NCBI GenBank assembly: GCA_947259095.1
Contig: CAMYLA010000020.1
Location: 1-64,000, forward strand
Origin: an uncultured Acidimicrobiaceae bacterium
GTDB lineage: Bacteria > Actinomycetota > Acidimicrobiia > Acidimicrobiales > SZUA-35
Length of the DNA stretch: 64,000 bases
Direction: 5' to 3'
The position numbers and the translations under genes were made by a program. Of the stretch, positions 50,590-59,108 are shown piece by piece; within the stretch, counting starts at the first letter, position 1, and every line of letters starts with the position of its first letter. The notes beneath the pieces were generated by a model. The model worked only from the letters and a program-made list of their open reading frames with translations. It was not told the DNA's origin and did no database searches.

Positions 50590-52125
50590 ATGAAACAGTT
50601 GAGCGGCCTCGATGCCACATTCCTCTACATGGAGACGCCGACAACCTACGGCCACGTCAACGGGCTGAGCATCTATCAGCGGCCGTACCCCGAATTCGAT
50701 GCCTACCAGACCGTGTACGAGCGGTTCGGGTCGCTGGTCGGCCATATCGAGCCGTTTCGCCGTCGGGTGGTCGATGTGCCCTTCGGCCTCGACCACCCGT
50801 ACTGGATCGACGACCCCCACTTCGACCTCGACTACCACGTCCGCGAGATCGGTCTGGCGCCCCCCGGGGCGGCCGACCAGCTGGCCGAACAGGTGGCCCG
50901 AATCATCGGCCGACCGATGGATCGGCGCCATCCGCTGTGGGAGGTCTACGTGATCGAGGGGCTCGGCGATGGCCGTTGGGCGCTGCTGAGCAAGACCCAT
51001 CACGCCACCATCGACGGGGCCGCCGGGGTGTTGATGATGCAGATGTTCAACCAGACCGAGCCGGACGCCCCCTGGCCGTACGAACCGGTCGAATGGCACG
51101 GCGATTCGGTTCCGACCGACAACGAGCTGTTGATGCGGACCGCAACCCACCTGGCGATGAATCCGGTCAAGGCGGCCAGGCTGCAGCTCCGTCTGGTCCG
51201 CAACTTCGCCGAGGTGGCCGGCCTCACCAGCGTCAGCACCGTGGCGGCTCGATCCCGGCAGCTACTGGCCTCTGCGGTCGGCCGATCGGAGCAGGCCGAT
51301 GCGGTGGACAAGCAGCTGGAACGGATCTCGTTGCCTCCGATACAGGCACCGCCGACCCCCTGGAACCGCAGCATCGGGCCCCATCGTCGTTTCGCCATGC
51401 GAGGCACCTCGCTTGCCAACATCAAGCGCCTGAAGGACGCCACCGGGGGAACGGTCAACGACATCGTGATGGCCGTCTGCGCCGGGGCCCTCCGCAGCTA
51501 TCTGCTGAGCCACGACGCCCTCCCCGACGCTCCGCTGCAGGCCATGGTCCCCGTCTCGGTAAGGACCGGCGAGGAGGCCGACCCCTGGACGAACCGTGTC
51601 TCGTCGATCTTCGCCGAGCTCCCGACGGACTGCGACGATCCACTGGAGCGGGTGAAACGCTGCCGCAATGCGATGGCCGATGCCAAGCTCCAGCTCGACC
51701 TGATGCCGGCCGATGCCCTGGCCGAAGCGACGGACTACACTTCGCCGGTGGTGGCAACCGCTGCGGTCAGATTGGTGGCCCGACTCTCCGACCGGGTCAA
51801 CCTGCCGGCGAACGTCGTCATCTCCAACGTGCCGGGGCCCCGCCAGCCGCTCTACTTCGCCGGAGCGAAACTCGACCACTACATCCCGGTCTCGACCATC
51901 TCCAACGGCATGGGTCTGAACATCACGGTCCACAGCTACGAGGATCAGCTCGACTTCGGTCTGGTCGCCGACCGCGACCTCGTGCCCGATCTGTGGGATC
52001 TCGTGGATCTCCATATCGACGAGGTGAAAGTGCTGTTCGAGGCCAGTGGGGCCGAGTGGGCCGTGCCTCAACCCCCTCCGGCCCAGCGTCGCGGCTCGCC
52101 TTCGGCCAGGACAGGCACCGGCTGA
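50590..52125 (+). CDS. wax ester synthase/diacylglycerol acyltransferase (WS/DGAT)
   Basis: A 511-residue bifunctional acyl-CoA:alcohol/diacylglycerol acyltransferase for storage lipids. It starts MKQLSGLDATFLYMETPTTY. The catalytic HHxxxDG is HHATIDG (137-143). The C-terminal part carries GGTVNDIVMAVCAGALRSYL, VNLPANVVISNVPGPRQPLY and GMGLNITVHSYEDQLDFGLV, all family hallmarks. ATG 50590 has AGGAGG 8 bases upstream, which rules out earlier in-frame starts. WS/DGATs are abundant in lipid-storing Actinobacteria. The gene is transcribed towards the minus-strand thiolase operon. Confidence 0.95.
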   Translation: MKQLSGLDATFLYMETPTTYGHVNGLSIYQRPYPEFDAYQTVYERFGSLVGHIEPFRRRVVDVPFGLDHPYWIDDPHFDLDYHVREIGLAPPGAADQLAEQVARIIGRPMDRRHPLWEVYVIEGLGDGRWALLSKTHHATIDGAAGVLMMQMFNQTEPDAPWPYEPVEWHGDSVPTDNELLMRTATHLAMNPVKAARLQLRLVRNFAEVAGLTSVSTVAARSRQLLASAVGRSEQADAVDKQLERISLPPIQAPPTPWNRSIGPHRRFAMRGTSLANIKRLKDATGGTVNDIVMAVCAGALRSYLLSHDALPDAPLQAMVPVSVRTGEEADPWTNRVSSIFAELPTDCDDPLERVKRCRNAMADAKLQLDLMPADALAEATDYTSPVVATAAVRLVARLSDRVNLPANVVISNVPGPRQPLYFAGAKLDHYIPVSTISNGMGLNITVHSYEDQLDFGLVADRDLVPDLWDLVDLHIDEVKVLFEASGAEWAVPQPPPAQRRGSPSARTGTG

Positions 52126-52332
52126 CAGCCGATCCGGTACTGCGTCGTTCTGGTGCCGCGTCGATGACTCGTCGTACCCTGAAAGGGGACGGAGTGGCTC
52201 ACAAGTGAGCGGGGATCCTGCGTCTCCACCACGGACGCCAACCTCGTCAAACCCGAGCGAACACTCGTGGCCGGAGCACGAGCGGTCCAACACATGCCCC
52301 AGCGGGCGATTGCCGGCGACCGCAGGCCAGAA

Positions 52333-52740
52333 CTATTCGGCGAAAGCGACGATGGCGGTGCCAAGCACCCCGGTCCGGCCGTCCTCGGTGGTGATGGTGA
52401 GGTCGATCTCGACGGTGCGGTTCTCGTCGTCGGTGTCGGTCACCGCGCCGGACAGCGTCGGTTTGGTGTCGACGACAACCGGAGCCCGGAAAACCGTGTC
52501 CAGCTTGACGACGTTGCTACCCGGCGCCCAGCGATGGATCATCGCCGCCAGCAACCCCTGGCTCATGATGCCAGGTACCAACGCCCCCGGCAGCCCCTCG
52601 TCCCGCGCTGCTTCGTGACTGGTGAAACGGGGGAACCTCTGATCAGCCGCCTCGGTGAACCGGACGACCCTGGCCATCGAAACGTCCGGATGCTCGGTTG
52701 GCAGATCATCGCCCAAAGCCACGTCCTGGTATCTAGTCAT
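52333..52740 (-). CDS. MaoC-like hotdog dehydratase
   Basis: A 135-residue single-hotdog protein: TRYQDVALGDDLPTEHPDVS, RFTEAADQRFPRFTSHEAAR, PGALVPGIMSQGLLAAMIHR and NVVKLDTVFRAPVVVDTKPT. Family members hydrate 2-enoyl-CoA esters, often as heterodimers of two small MaoC proteins. Here it overlaps the preceding MaoC-like gene by 8 bases, so a heterodimer is very likely (compare ChsH1/ChsH2 in sterol side-chain degradation). The usual catalytic Asp/His pair is not obvious here, as expected for one subunit of a split enzyme. It is the last gene of the operon. Confidence 0.85.
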   Translation of the reverse strand: MTRYQDVALGDDLPTEHPDVSMARVVRFTEAADQRFPRFTSHEAARDEGLPGALVPGIMSQGLLAAMIHRWAPGSNVVKLDTVFRAPVVVDTKPTLSGAVTDTDDENRTVEIDLTITTEDGRTGVLGTAIVAFAE

Positions 52741-53173
52741 TGCGGATCATCCGCCAGTCGACGGTCGCCACCGGCTCGTCCCGTTGATTGACGAAGCTCA
52801 TCCGCTGCACGATGAAGACCATGGTGCCGGACCGGCCCGTCTTGTCGTAGATGTCGGCGATCGTCGTCGATGCCCGGAGCTCGTCGCCGGCCCGGATCGG
52901 GCGATGGATCTCGACCGCCTTTCCGCCGTCGATGCCCCTCGGTCCGCCGATCTGAGGGAAGTCCTCGGGCAGTACCCGACCGGAGAGGCAGTGGGTGGTG
53001 AAGTTGGGATGGGCCTGGAAGTCATCGTGGGTCGGATCGAGGAACCGGGGATCGGTCTCTCCGACCGCCTCGGCCCACGCCACCATCTTGTCGGCGTCGA
53101 TGGTGAACGTCGTCAGGTCGAACACCTCGCCCACCCATTGCTGCCGCAGTGCGTCCAGATCGACGCCGGTCAT
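52733..53173 (-). CDS. MaoC-like N-terminal dehydratase domain protein
   Basis: A 146-residue hotdog protein of the FAS1-like/MaoC-N type: LRQQWVGEVFDLTTFTIDAD then KMVAWAEAVGETDPRFLDPT (the AxxxGExDPxF motif), RVLPEDFPQIGGPRGIDGGK, IHRPIRAGDELRASTTIADI and GTMVFIVQRMSFVNQRDEPV. It overlaps the following MaoC gene. The two probably form one enoyl-CoA hydratase. It lies 52 bases downstream of the PHP-hydrolase gene in the same operon. Start ATG 53173. Confidence 0.85.
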   Translation of the reverse strand: MTGVDLDALRQQWVGEVFDLTTFTIDADKMVAWAEAVGETDPRFLDPTHDDFQAHPNFTTHCLSGRVLPEDFPQIGGPRGIDGGKAVEIHRPIRAGDELRASTTIADIYDKTGRSGTMVFIVQRMSFVNQRDEPVATVDWRMIRND

Positions 53174-53225
53174 ATTGGACGCTCCTCGATTGGTCGGTCG
53201 GTTCGTCGGGGACCGGGAGTTGGGT

Positions 53226-53861
53226 TCACACCGGTTCCCGCAGGTTCACGGCCTTGAAGGCGCCGGAGTACAGGGCCGAGACGAGCCCACCGATGTCGGC
53301 GATGTCGGCTTCGAACTCGGTGGCGCAGAACCCGACCCGGCTCACGATGTGGCTGTCGCTGCCACCGAAGCCGCGATAGCCGAACTCGGCGGCCTTCTCG
53401 ATCGACAGTTCGTCCTCGCCTGGGATGCTGCCGCCGTTGAGCACCTCGACGGTGTGCACCCCCTCGACGGGACCTTTCTTCTCGTAGTGTGCGAAGAGGC
53501 CGACGTTCTTGCGGCCGGGATGGCATGGAGCGGCGAACGCCCCGCAGCGCTCGGCCGCCGCCAGGACCTCCGGCAGTGGATTGGTGACGTCGGCAAAGTC
53601 GAAACTGTTGACCAGATCGTCGTTGACCCCGAAGACCAGCACGTGGCCGTAGTCGGTTTCGACCTCACTCGCCTTCAGGATGAGGAGGCCGTACTCATCC
53701 TCCAGCGCCCGGTAGTCGGACGTCTCGTCCCACTGACGATGTTCGGTGAGTACCAGACCGTCGAGCGGGATCTCCTTCTTGCGGATCCACTGGCAGTAGT
53801 TGGCCACCTTGGCCCGACCGTCGTCCGACTGGACAGAGTGGGTATGGAGATCCAGGATCAT
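53226..53861 (-). CDS. PHP-domain metal-dependent phosphoesterase
   Basis: A 211-residue PHP-fold hydrolase: MILDLHTHSVQSDDGRAKVA (HxH metal pair), VLTEHRQWDETSDY, ILKASEVETDYGHVLVFGV (Glu ligand), AAPCHPGRKNVG (His), VEVLNGGSIPGEDELSIEKA and GGSDSHIVSRVG (DxH). All expected metal ligands are present, so it should be active as a phosphatase or phosphoesterase. The ATG overlaps the DUF35 gene stop by 4 bases. A PHP enzyme inside a thiolase/DUF35/MaoC operon is unexpected; no acyl-CoA step obviously needs one. Confidence 0.87.
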   Translation of the reverse strand: MILDLHTHSVQSDDGRAKVANYCQWIRKKEIPLDGLVLTEHRQWDETSDYRALEDEYGLLILKASEVETDYGHVLVFGVNDDLVNSFDFADVTNPLPEVLAAAERCGAFAAPCHPGRKNVGLFAHYEKKGPVEGVHTVEVLNGGSIPGEDELSIEKAAEFGYRGFGGSDSHIVSRVGFCATEFEADIADIGGLVSALYSGAFKAVNLREPV

Positions 53862-54289
53862 GGCGCCGGCTCGGCGGGCGTGAACCGGGGAACGGCAAAA
53901 TCCTCGCCGTCCGATCGCTCCGGGCGTGCGTAGTCGGCCACGACCGCCATGCCGATCTCGACGGTGGCCGGGTCGCAACCAACGATGTTCGTCAACAGCC
54001 GGGGCCCCTCCTCCAACTCGACATAGGCCAGCGCGTATGGGCAGGCCTCGGCAAACCCTTTTGCCTGGTTCTGGTTGGTGACGGTGAAGGTATACACCGT
54101 GCCGCGGCCGGTGGCCACGAAGTGCTCGAGGTCGCCGTCAAGGCAGCTGACACAGAGCCCCCGGGGTTTGTGCTGCACGGTTTCGCAGGACCGGCACCGT
54201 TGCAGCACGATCTCGCCCCGTCCCGCTCCCTCCCAGTAGCCCCGGGTCTCCCAGGACGCATTTGGCAGTGGGTGTTCGATGTCGGCCAT
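53858..54289 (-). CDS. DUF35 protein (Zn-ribbon plus OB-fold), thiolase partner
   Basis: A 143-residue acyl-CoA-associated protein. It has the N-terminal rubredoxin-like zinc ribbon VLQRCRSCETVQHKPRGLCV SCL (two Cys pairs) and an OB-fold (GTVYTFTVTNQNQAKGFAEA, PYALAYVELEEGPRLLTNIV, VEIGMAVVADYARPE). DUF35 proteins bind thiolase-like enzymes, for example the ChsH2 DUF35 part with the Ltp2 retro-aldolase, and channel acyl-CoA. It directly follows the thiolase gene, with no gap, supporting such a complex. Start ATG 54289. Confidence 0.92.
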   Translation of the reverse strand: MADIEHPLPNASWETRGYWEGAGRGEIVLQRCRSCETVQHKPRGLCVSCLDGDLEHFVATGRGTVYTFTVTNQNQAKGFAEACPYALAYVELEEGPRLLTNIVGCDPATVEIGMAVVADYARPERSDGEDFAVPRFTPAEPAP

Positions 54290-55447
54290 CTATTCGACCC
54301 CCAGGATCAGGGTTGCCCCCGAGTGTTTGTCACCGATCGTGCCCCCGGTGCCGTGGACGCAGACCAGTTCCGCACCTTCGACCTGCCTCGGGCCGCCCTC
54401 GCCCCGAAGCTGTTTCACCGCTTCGATCACCAGGAAGATGCCGCGCATCCCGGGATGGTTGGAGGACAGCCCACCGCCGTCGGGGTTGACCGGCAGCGCC
54501 CCGCCGATCAGTATTCGCCCGCCGGTCACGAAATCGCCTCCCTCGCCGGGCTTGCAGAACCCGAGGTTCTCCAGCGTGGCCAGCACGGTGATGGTGAACG
54601 AGTCGTAGATCATGGCCAGGTCGATGTCGTCGTGGCCGACACCGGCCATGGCGAAGGCCCGTTCGCCGGACTGCTTTGCGGCGATCGTCAACAGGTCGGG
54701 ACTGCCGATCTCCTGATGGGTCGCCGCCTCGCCGGCGCCGAGCAACACCACCGGCCTGGTCGCCAGGTCGCGGGCTCGTTCCAGCGACGTGACGACCACC
54801 GCCCCACCGCCATCGCTGATGATGCAGCAGTCGAGCAGATGCAGCGGGGTGGAGATGATCCGGCTCGACAGCACATCGTCGACGGTGATCGGTTGACGCA
54901 TCTTGGCGTTCGGGTTGAGCGAGGCGTGATGGCGCATCGCCACCGCGATCTCGGCCAACTGCTCGGAGGTGGTGCCGAAGCGGTTCATGTGGAGCTGGGC
55001 GTACATCGCATAGCTGCCGACCGTCGTCACGCCGTAGGGCGTGGTGAACGATTCGCTGGGGCTGGACCCGCTGCGCCCGCCGGTGCCGATGGCCATCGAG
55101 TTGGATGAGGCGGTGCTGCCGTACAGGATGAGGGCCACCTCGCACATCCCGGCGTTGATGGCGGCCGCAGCGTGGCTGACGTGGGCCACGAACGACGAGC
55201 CCCCGATATTGGTGCCGTCGAGATAGGTCGGCTTGAGGTTGAGATACTCGGCCAGATCGACGATGCCCATCATGCCCATCGTCATCGAGGCACCGAAGAG
55301 GCCGTCGACATCACCGATGGTCAGCCCCGCCTCGTCCAGCGCACCCTTGGCACATTCGGCCATGATCTGGAACTCGGTCTTGTCCGGGGAGAACCGGGAA
55401 GGGTGCTCGTAGGCGCCGGCGATGGCGATGGTTCCGCTGATCGTCAT
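54290..55447 (-). CDS. thiolase-fold lipid-transfer protein (Ltp/SCP-x type)
   Basis: A 385-residue thiolase-superfamily enzyme. Blocks are DKTEFQIMAECAKGALDEAG, DGLFGASMTMGMMGIVDLAE, GTNIGGSSFVAHVSHAAAAI, HLLDCCIISDGGGAVVVTSL, DIDLAMIYDSFTITVLATLE and the end NHPGMRGIFLVIEAVKQLRG with CVHGTGGTIGDKHSGATLIL. The N-terminal nucleophile Cys of true thiolases is Ser here (NIGGSSF), as in many Ltp2-like retro-aldolases that cut C-C bonds without acyl-Cys chemistry. It overlaps the hydrolase gene upstream by 4 bases and abuts DUF35 downstream, so a thiolase-DUF35 complex is strongly suggested. Confidence 0.9.
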   Translation of the reverse strand: MTISGTIAIAGAYEHPSRFSPDKTEFQIMAECAKGALDEAGLTIGDVDGLFGASMTMGMMGIVDLAEYLNLKPTYLDGTNIGGSSFVAHVSHAAAAINAGMCEVALILYGSTASSNSMAIGTGGRSGSSPSESFTTPYGVTTVGSYAMYAQLHMNRFGTTSEQLAEIAVAMRHHASLNPNAKMRQPITVDDVLSSRIISTPLHLLDCCIISDGGGAVVVTSLERARDLATRPVVLLGAGEAATHQEIGSPDLLTIAAKQSGERAFAMAGVGHDDIDLAMIYDSFTITVLATLENLGFCKPGEGGDFVTGGRILIGGALPVNPDGGGLSSNHPGMRGIFLVIEAVKQLRGEGGPRQVEGAELVCVHGTGGTIGDKHSGATLILGVE

Positions 55448-56241
55448 GACGCTCCCCCGATGAAGGCCGAGATGTGATCGGCCAGCCGCTCCGGTTGTTC
55501 CAGAACACCCCGCCGTCCCGCTCCCTCGAGCCGCTGCACCACAGCGTTCGGCAATTTTTCGGCCAGGGACTCGGCGGCCGCCACCGACGCCGGTTCCTCG
55601 TGCTCGCCGACCACGATCAGGACCGGGAGATCGGGCGAGCCGTCGAGCGACCAGGCATTCTGAGCCCGCCGGGCGCCCAGGGTCGCCCTCGGGTCGGTCT
55701 TGACCCAGAACGAGAATGCCTTCTGGTAGACGGACCGATCGGTGTCTGGCCCGTAGCCCGTCCGGTCGAACTCTCTCCTCGCCTTCCCGGAGGTGATGGC
55801 CGCCAACGCCTCGATCTCATCGTCGAGTGCAAATGAGGCGGCCGCCCCTCCGACCAGCACCAGGGCCGCCGGATACCCGGGGTTTGCGGCTGCCGCCTGG
55901 AGGGCCACGGCGGTACCGAGCCCTTCGCCGACCAGCACGGGACGGTCGATCGACCAGGTCGACGTCAGGGCTCGAAGTTGATCGGCCATGGCCTCCACCG
56001 AATCGAGGGCGTCCAGTCCGGCCGATCGACCGTGGCCGGGCTGGTCGTAGGCCAGCGGGCTGTGGGCGTCGGCCAGATGATCCATGACATCGGAGAACTG
56101 GGCCCCGCTCACGCCGGCATCATGGAGGCAGACGATCGTGGCACCATGCTCGCACCGGGGAGGGGAACCGGGCAGCGTCGTCGAGCCACGATGATGGACA
56201 AGGGTGGCCGTATCGCCGACCGTCACGTACTTCTGAGGCAC
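55444..56241 (-). CDS. alpha/beta-hydrolase-fold protein without the catalytic Ser and His
   Basis: A 265-residue alpha/beta-hydrolase fold protein: TIVCLHDAGVSGAQFSDVMD (HG-type oxyanion region), LAYDQPGHGRSAGLDALDSV, VLVGEGLGTAVALQAA (nucleophile elbow) and VLIVVGEHEEPASVAAAESL. The elbow GxSxG reads GEGLG, with Glu106 at the Ser position (codon 55924-55926). The C-terminal GHxxxLExP reads GAGRRGVLEQPE, with Arg for His. The protein is therefore probably a non-catalytic binding or scaffold partner, or uses other chemistry. It is the first gene of the thiolase operon and overlaps the thiolase by 4 bases, so it is kept under coupled translation. Start ATG 56241. Confidence 0.85.
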   Translation of the reverse strand: MPQKYVTVGDTATLVHHRGSTTLPGSPPRCEHGATIVCLHDAGVSGAQFSDVMDHLADAHSPLAYDQPGHGRSAGLDALDSVEAMADQLRALTSTWSIDRPVLVGEGLGTAVALQAAAANPGYPAALVLVGGAAASFALDDEIEALAAITSGKARREFDRTGYGPDTDRSVYQKAFSFWVKTDPRATLGARRAQNAWSLDGSPDLPVLIVVGEHEEPASVAAAESLAEKLPNAVVQRLEGAGRRGVLEQPERLADHISAFIGGAS

Positions 56242-56345
56242 GAGGGCGAGAGTATCGCGCCGGTGGCCGGAACCGGAAGCTCAGACGACAACCGCCAGCG
56301 ACGCCCGGCCGAGGGTCTCGATTGTCGATGATCGCGCAGGCCAGG

Positions 56346-57416
56346 TCAACAGCCGGTGATGCCGGCGTCGGCGCAGATCTGTGCCTGGGTCCGGCCACTG
56401 TGCCAGATCCGCAGGTTGTCCATGGCGCCGTCGGCGGGCTCGTTGAACGCCGGGCTGCTGTTGAGCAGACTCACGTCGTCGGTGTTGATGGTGGCGATCG
56501 TCCCGGTCGACGCCATGCTCGCCACCGGGGAGCCGTCGATGTACAGGGTGAGGGTGCTGCCGTCCCAGGCACAGCCGACGTGGAACCACACCCCGGAGGG
56601 AACCGGGACGTGGGGCAGGCTGGAGATACCGTTGCTGCAGCGCAGCCCCGTGCCGGCGTAGACGAACAGGCTATATTGCCCGTCGTTGTCGAGAATGCCT
56701 ACCCGGCCGGTGGACGGCAGCGAATCGAGCTTCAGCCAGGTCTCGATCGTCATGGCGTCTGTCAGGTCGAGAGATGCGCTGTCCGCCATCCCATAGACCG
56801 TGGTCGGCGCCGAGAACGCGGCCTTGTCGCTTATCCCGGGAACCTGCGAGCTGTTGCTGTGGGTGACGGTGTTGCCGTTGCCCGACTCGTCCAGGTAGGT
56901 GCCCGAGACGTCGGTGTCGAACCGGATGCAGGCCCGCAGGTCCGGGTCCGATGGGCAGTCGAAGGCCCGCCAGATCCTGGCCGACACCTCGCTGCTGTAG
57001 AGGCTCTCCCAGGTTCCGGCATAGGCCCGGACCACGTAGTAGTAGGTTCCCTCGGCGGCGCTGTCGACGAAGCTGTCATTGGACGCCGGCGTGAGGTCGG
57101 CGATCTGAGTGTACGGCCCGCCACTGACGGTCGAGCGCAGGATCCGGTGGCCGTCGGCGTAGCCGTCGGTCGTGGCCGACCAGCCCAGGTCGACGGTGAC
57201 GCCATCGGCTGCTGCCAACGACGTCGGCGGATCGAGCGTGTCCCCGGCGAACGAATTCGTTGCGCTGTCGGTGGTGGCGGTGAAGTCGGCCCCCGATACG
57301 GGCACCAGCAGCAACGCGCCCAGTGCCATCGCCGCGATGGTCGACATCGCTCGGGGCCTGAGCCTCGGACGACCACGCTTGGGCACTCCTGTTGACCACC
57401 CATCGGAAGGCGACAC
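56346..57416 (-). CDS. exported LamG/concanavalin-like domain protein
   Basis: A protein of about 356 residues. It has a basic N-region, a hydrophobic export segment (STIAAMALGALLLVPVSG) followed by the SipW/TasA-like ADFTATTDSATNSFAG, a fibronectin-type stretch (TSLAAADGVTVDLGWSATTD ... SFVDSAAEGTYYYVVRAYAG) and a C-terminal LamG jelly-roll (AMTIETWLKLDSLPSTGRVG, WFHVGCAWDGSTLTLYIDGS, GAMDNLRIWHSGRTQAQICA). Cys residues in the LamG part may pair. GTG 57416 has GAGGGGA just upstream; ATG 57347 is an alternative. It is probably a cell-surface carbohydrate- or protein-binding protein. The gene stands alone, divergent from the serine hydrolase. Confidence 0.8.
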   Translation of the reverse strand: MSPSDGWSTGVPKRGRPRLRPRAMSTIAAMALGALLLVPVSGADFTATTDSATNSFAGDTLDPPTSLAAADGVTVDLGWSATTDGYADGHRILRSTVSGGPYTQIADLTPASNDSFVDSAAEGTYYYVVRAYAGTWESLYSSEVSARIWRAFDCPSDPDLRACIRFDTDVSGTYLDESGNGNTVTHSNSSQVPGISDKAAFSAPTTVYGMADSASLDLTDAMTIETWLKLDSLPSTGRVGILDNDGQYSLFVYAGTGLRCSNGISSLPHVPVPSGVWFHVGCAWDGSTLTLYIDGSPVASMASTGTIATINTDDVSLLNSSPAFNEPADGAMDNLRIWHSGRTQAQICADAGITGC

Positions 57417-57543
57417 TCTCCCCTCGTCGGTCGCCTCACCGTCGAATTGAGTCGAGACCACTCTTGGCCGGCCGTCCGATACGGTTCCGTGACCTCGGAT
57501 TCACCCAGTTGCCAGACTCGGCTGTTGGAGTGGAGGGAGCGCG

Positions 57544-58767
57544 ATGAGACGTCGGTCGACTCGATGGGCCATCGTCGTCTTCGGCGGTGCGATCTTCTTC
57601 GTCGGGTTGTGGCTGGTGGTGTCGGCCGTCGTCTACTCGCCGACGTACGTCTCCCGGGTACTCCGGATGAGGGAGTCCGATCAGAACGACTACCTGGAGA
57701 ACTTCCCGGTCCGGACGCTGGAGGCTTCGACTCGCCCCCACCGGTACCCGGAGGCACCCGACCCCGACGTCGAGCAGGCGGCGGCCGACGCTTTTGTCGT
57801 CGACGACCTCGACGAGTTTCTGGGATCGACCGGCACCCAGGCGCTGATCGTGATCGAGAACGATCGGATCGTGCTCGAGCGCTATGCCAACGGAGCCGAG
57901 CGGGAGACGATGTTGACCTCGTTCTCCGTTGCCAAGTCGTTCGACTCCACGCTGGTCGGTATCGCCATCGACGAGGGGCTGCTGGGCGGGGTCGACGACC
58001 CTATCACCGACCACCTGCCCGAGTTGGCCGGAAACGACCCCGACCTCTCGGGAATCACGATCGGTCACCTGCTGACGATGTCATCGGGCCTGGCGTACCA
58101 GGAAATGCGCTTGGCGCTGTTCAACGGCGACGACCCGTTGACCACCTACCACCCAGACCAACGGGCCGTCTCCCTGGAAGCGGCCACCCGCCTGGTCGAT
58201 GAGCCCGGCCGGTACTTCCGGTACAACAAATACCACCCTCAGCTCCTGGGCATGATCCTGGAACGGGTCACCGGCATGTCGGTCACCGACTACACCCGGA
58301 CCCGTCTCTGGCAGCCCCTCGGCATGGAGTACGACGGCCAATGGACGCTCGACAGCGAGGACAGCGGTTTCGAGAAGATGGAGGCCGGGCTCAACGCCCG
58401 GGCCATCGATTTCGCCAAGCTCGGCTCGCTCTTCCTCGCCGGGGGCGAGTGGAATCAAGCACAGATCGTGTCCACCGAGTGGGTACGGGCATCGACATCA
58501 CCAGACCCGGAACGGGACCAGCCGAGCCACTACCGTGACGGCTTCGGCCGGCAGATCAACGCCGATGGGGAAGGCTGGTACGGCTACTTCTGGTACGGGC
58601 GTGGCCGACCCGACGCCGAACCCGACTTCTTCGCCGAAGGCGATCACGGCCAGTTCATCTACGTCTCACCCTCCACCGGCAGGGTGATCGTACGAATGGG
58701 AACCGACGACGGCAGTTTGACAAGCGCAGAATGGATCGACGCCTTCTACGCCCTCGCCGGCCCTTGA
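57544..58767 (+). CDS. membrane-anchored serine hydrolase (beta-lactamase/DD-peptidase fold)
   Basis: A 407-residue protein with an N-terminal membrane anchor (WAIVVFGGAIFFVGLWLVVS) and a class C beta-lactamase fold. The nucleophile SVAK (128-131) is the SxxK motif, and RYFRYNKYHPQLLGMILERV contains the YxN element. The KTG-like position is HGQ in GDHGQFIYVSPSTGRVIVRM. The GHLLTMSSGLAYQE block is typical. Family members are esterases, DD-peptidases or 6-aminohexanoate hydrolases, so the substrate is open. ATG 57544 has GGAGGGAG 4-8 bases upstream. It is divergent from the LamG gene. Confidence 0.9.
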   Translation: MRRRSTRWAIVVFGGAIFFVGLWLVVSAVVYSPTYVSRVLRMRESDQNDYLENFPVRTLEASTRPHRYPEAPDPDVEQAAADAFVVDDLDEFLGSTGTQALIVIENDRIVLERYANGAERETMLTSFSVAKSFDSTLVGIAIDEGLLGGVDDPITDHLPELAGNDPDLSGITIGHLLTMSSGLAYQEMRLALFNGDDPLTTYHPDQRAVSLEAATRLVDEPGRYFRYNKYHPQLLGMILERVTGMSVTDYTRTRLWQPLGMEYDGQWTLDSEDSGFEKMEAGLNARAIDFAKLGSLFLAGGEWNQAQIVSTEWVRASTSPDPERDQPSHYRDGFGRQINADGEGWYGYFWYGRGRPDAEPDFFAEGDHGQFIYVSPSTGRVIVRMGTDDGSLTSAEWIDAFYALAGP

Positions 58768-58880
58768 ACCCCTCGTGATGCGGAGCGCATATGCGAGGTT
58801 GCCGTTCTCCGGCTCGGGCAACGCAGCCGGGCGCCGACCACGGCAGCCCGATCAGGACCGCACGTTCCGGGCGCCGACTC

Positions 58881-59108
58881 ATGGACAGGACCGGCGTGCC
58901 TCCTCGGTGTATGCTGGGAACATGTTTCCAGGACATATGGGGGAATCCGAATCCTGCGAAACAGTCCTATCGGTGCCAGACCTGCGGCGATCCTCGACCC
59001 CCTTACCAGTTCTACTGCGACAAGCATCAAGAGGTTGGTGAACTGTCAGACAAATCGCTGCTCATCGATCGGCTCATGAGTTGGCTGTTCGGACGTTCAA
59101 CCAAGTAG
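58881..59108 (+). CDS. small putative zinc-ribbon protein
   Basis: A 75-residue frame from ATG 58881 (or 65 from ATG 58911). Cys and His cluster as in a zinc knuckle: PPRCMLGTC, SYRCQTCGDP and QFYCDKHQE, followed by an amphipathic C-terminal helix (DKSLLIDRLMSWLFGRSTK). The spacing CxxC ... CxxH is typical of small treble-clef or ribbon modules. No family is recognised and there is no strong ribosome binding site. Plausibility rests on the Cys/His pattern. Confidence 0.5.
   Translation: MDRTGVPPRCMLGTCFQDIWGNPNPAKQSYRCQTCGDPRPPYQFYCDKHQEVGELSDKSLLIDRLMSWLFGRSTK

Noticed and set aside
50502..52208. 568-residue plus-strand frame overlapping the WS/DGAT gene
   Set aside because: Arg/Gly/Pro-rich shadow frame; the WS/DGAT frame has the ribosome binding site and catalytic motif.
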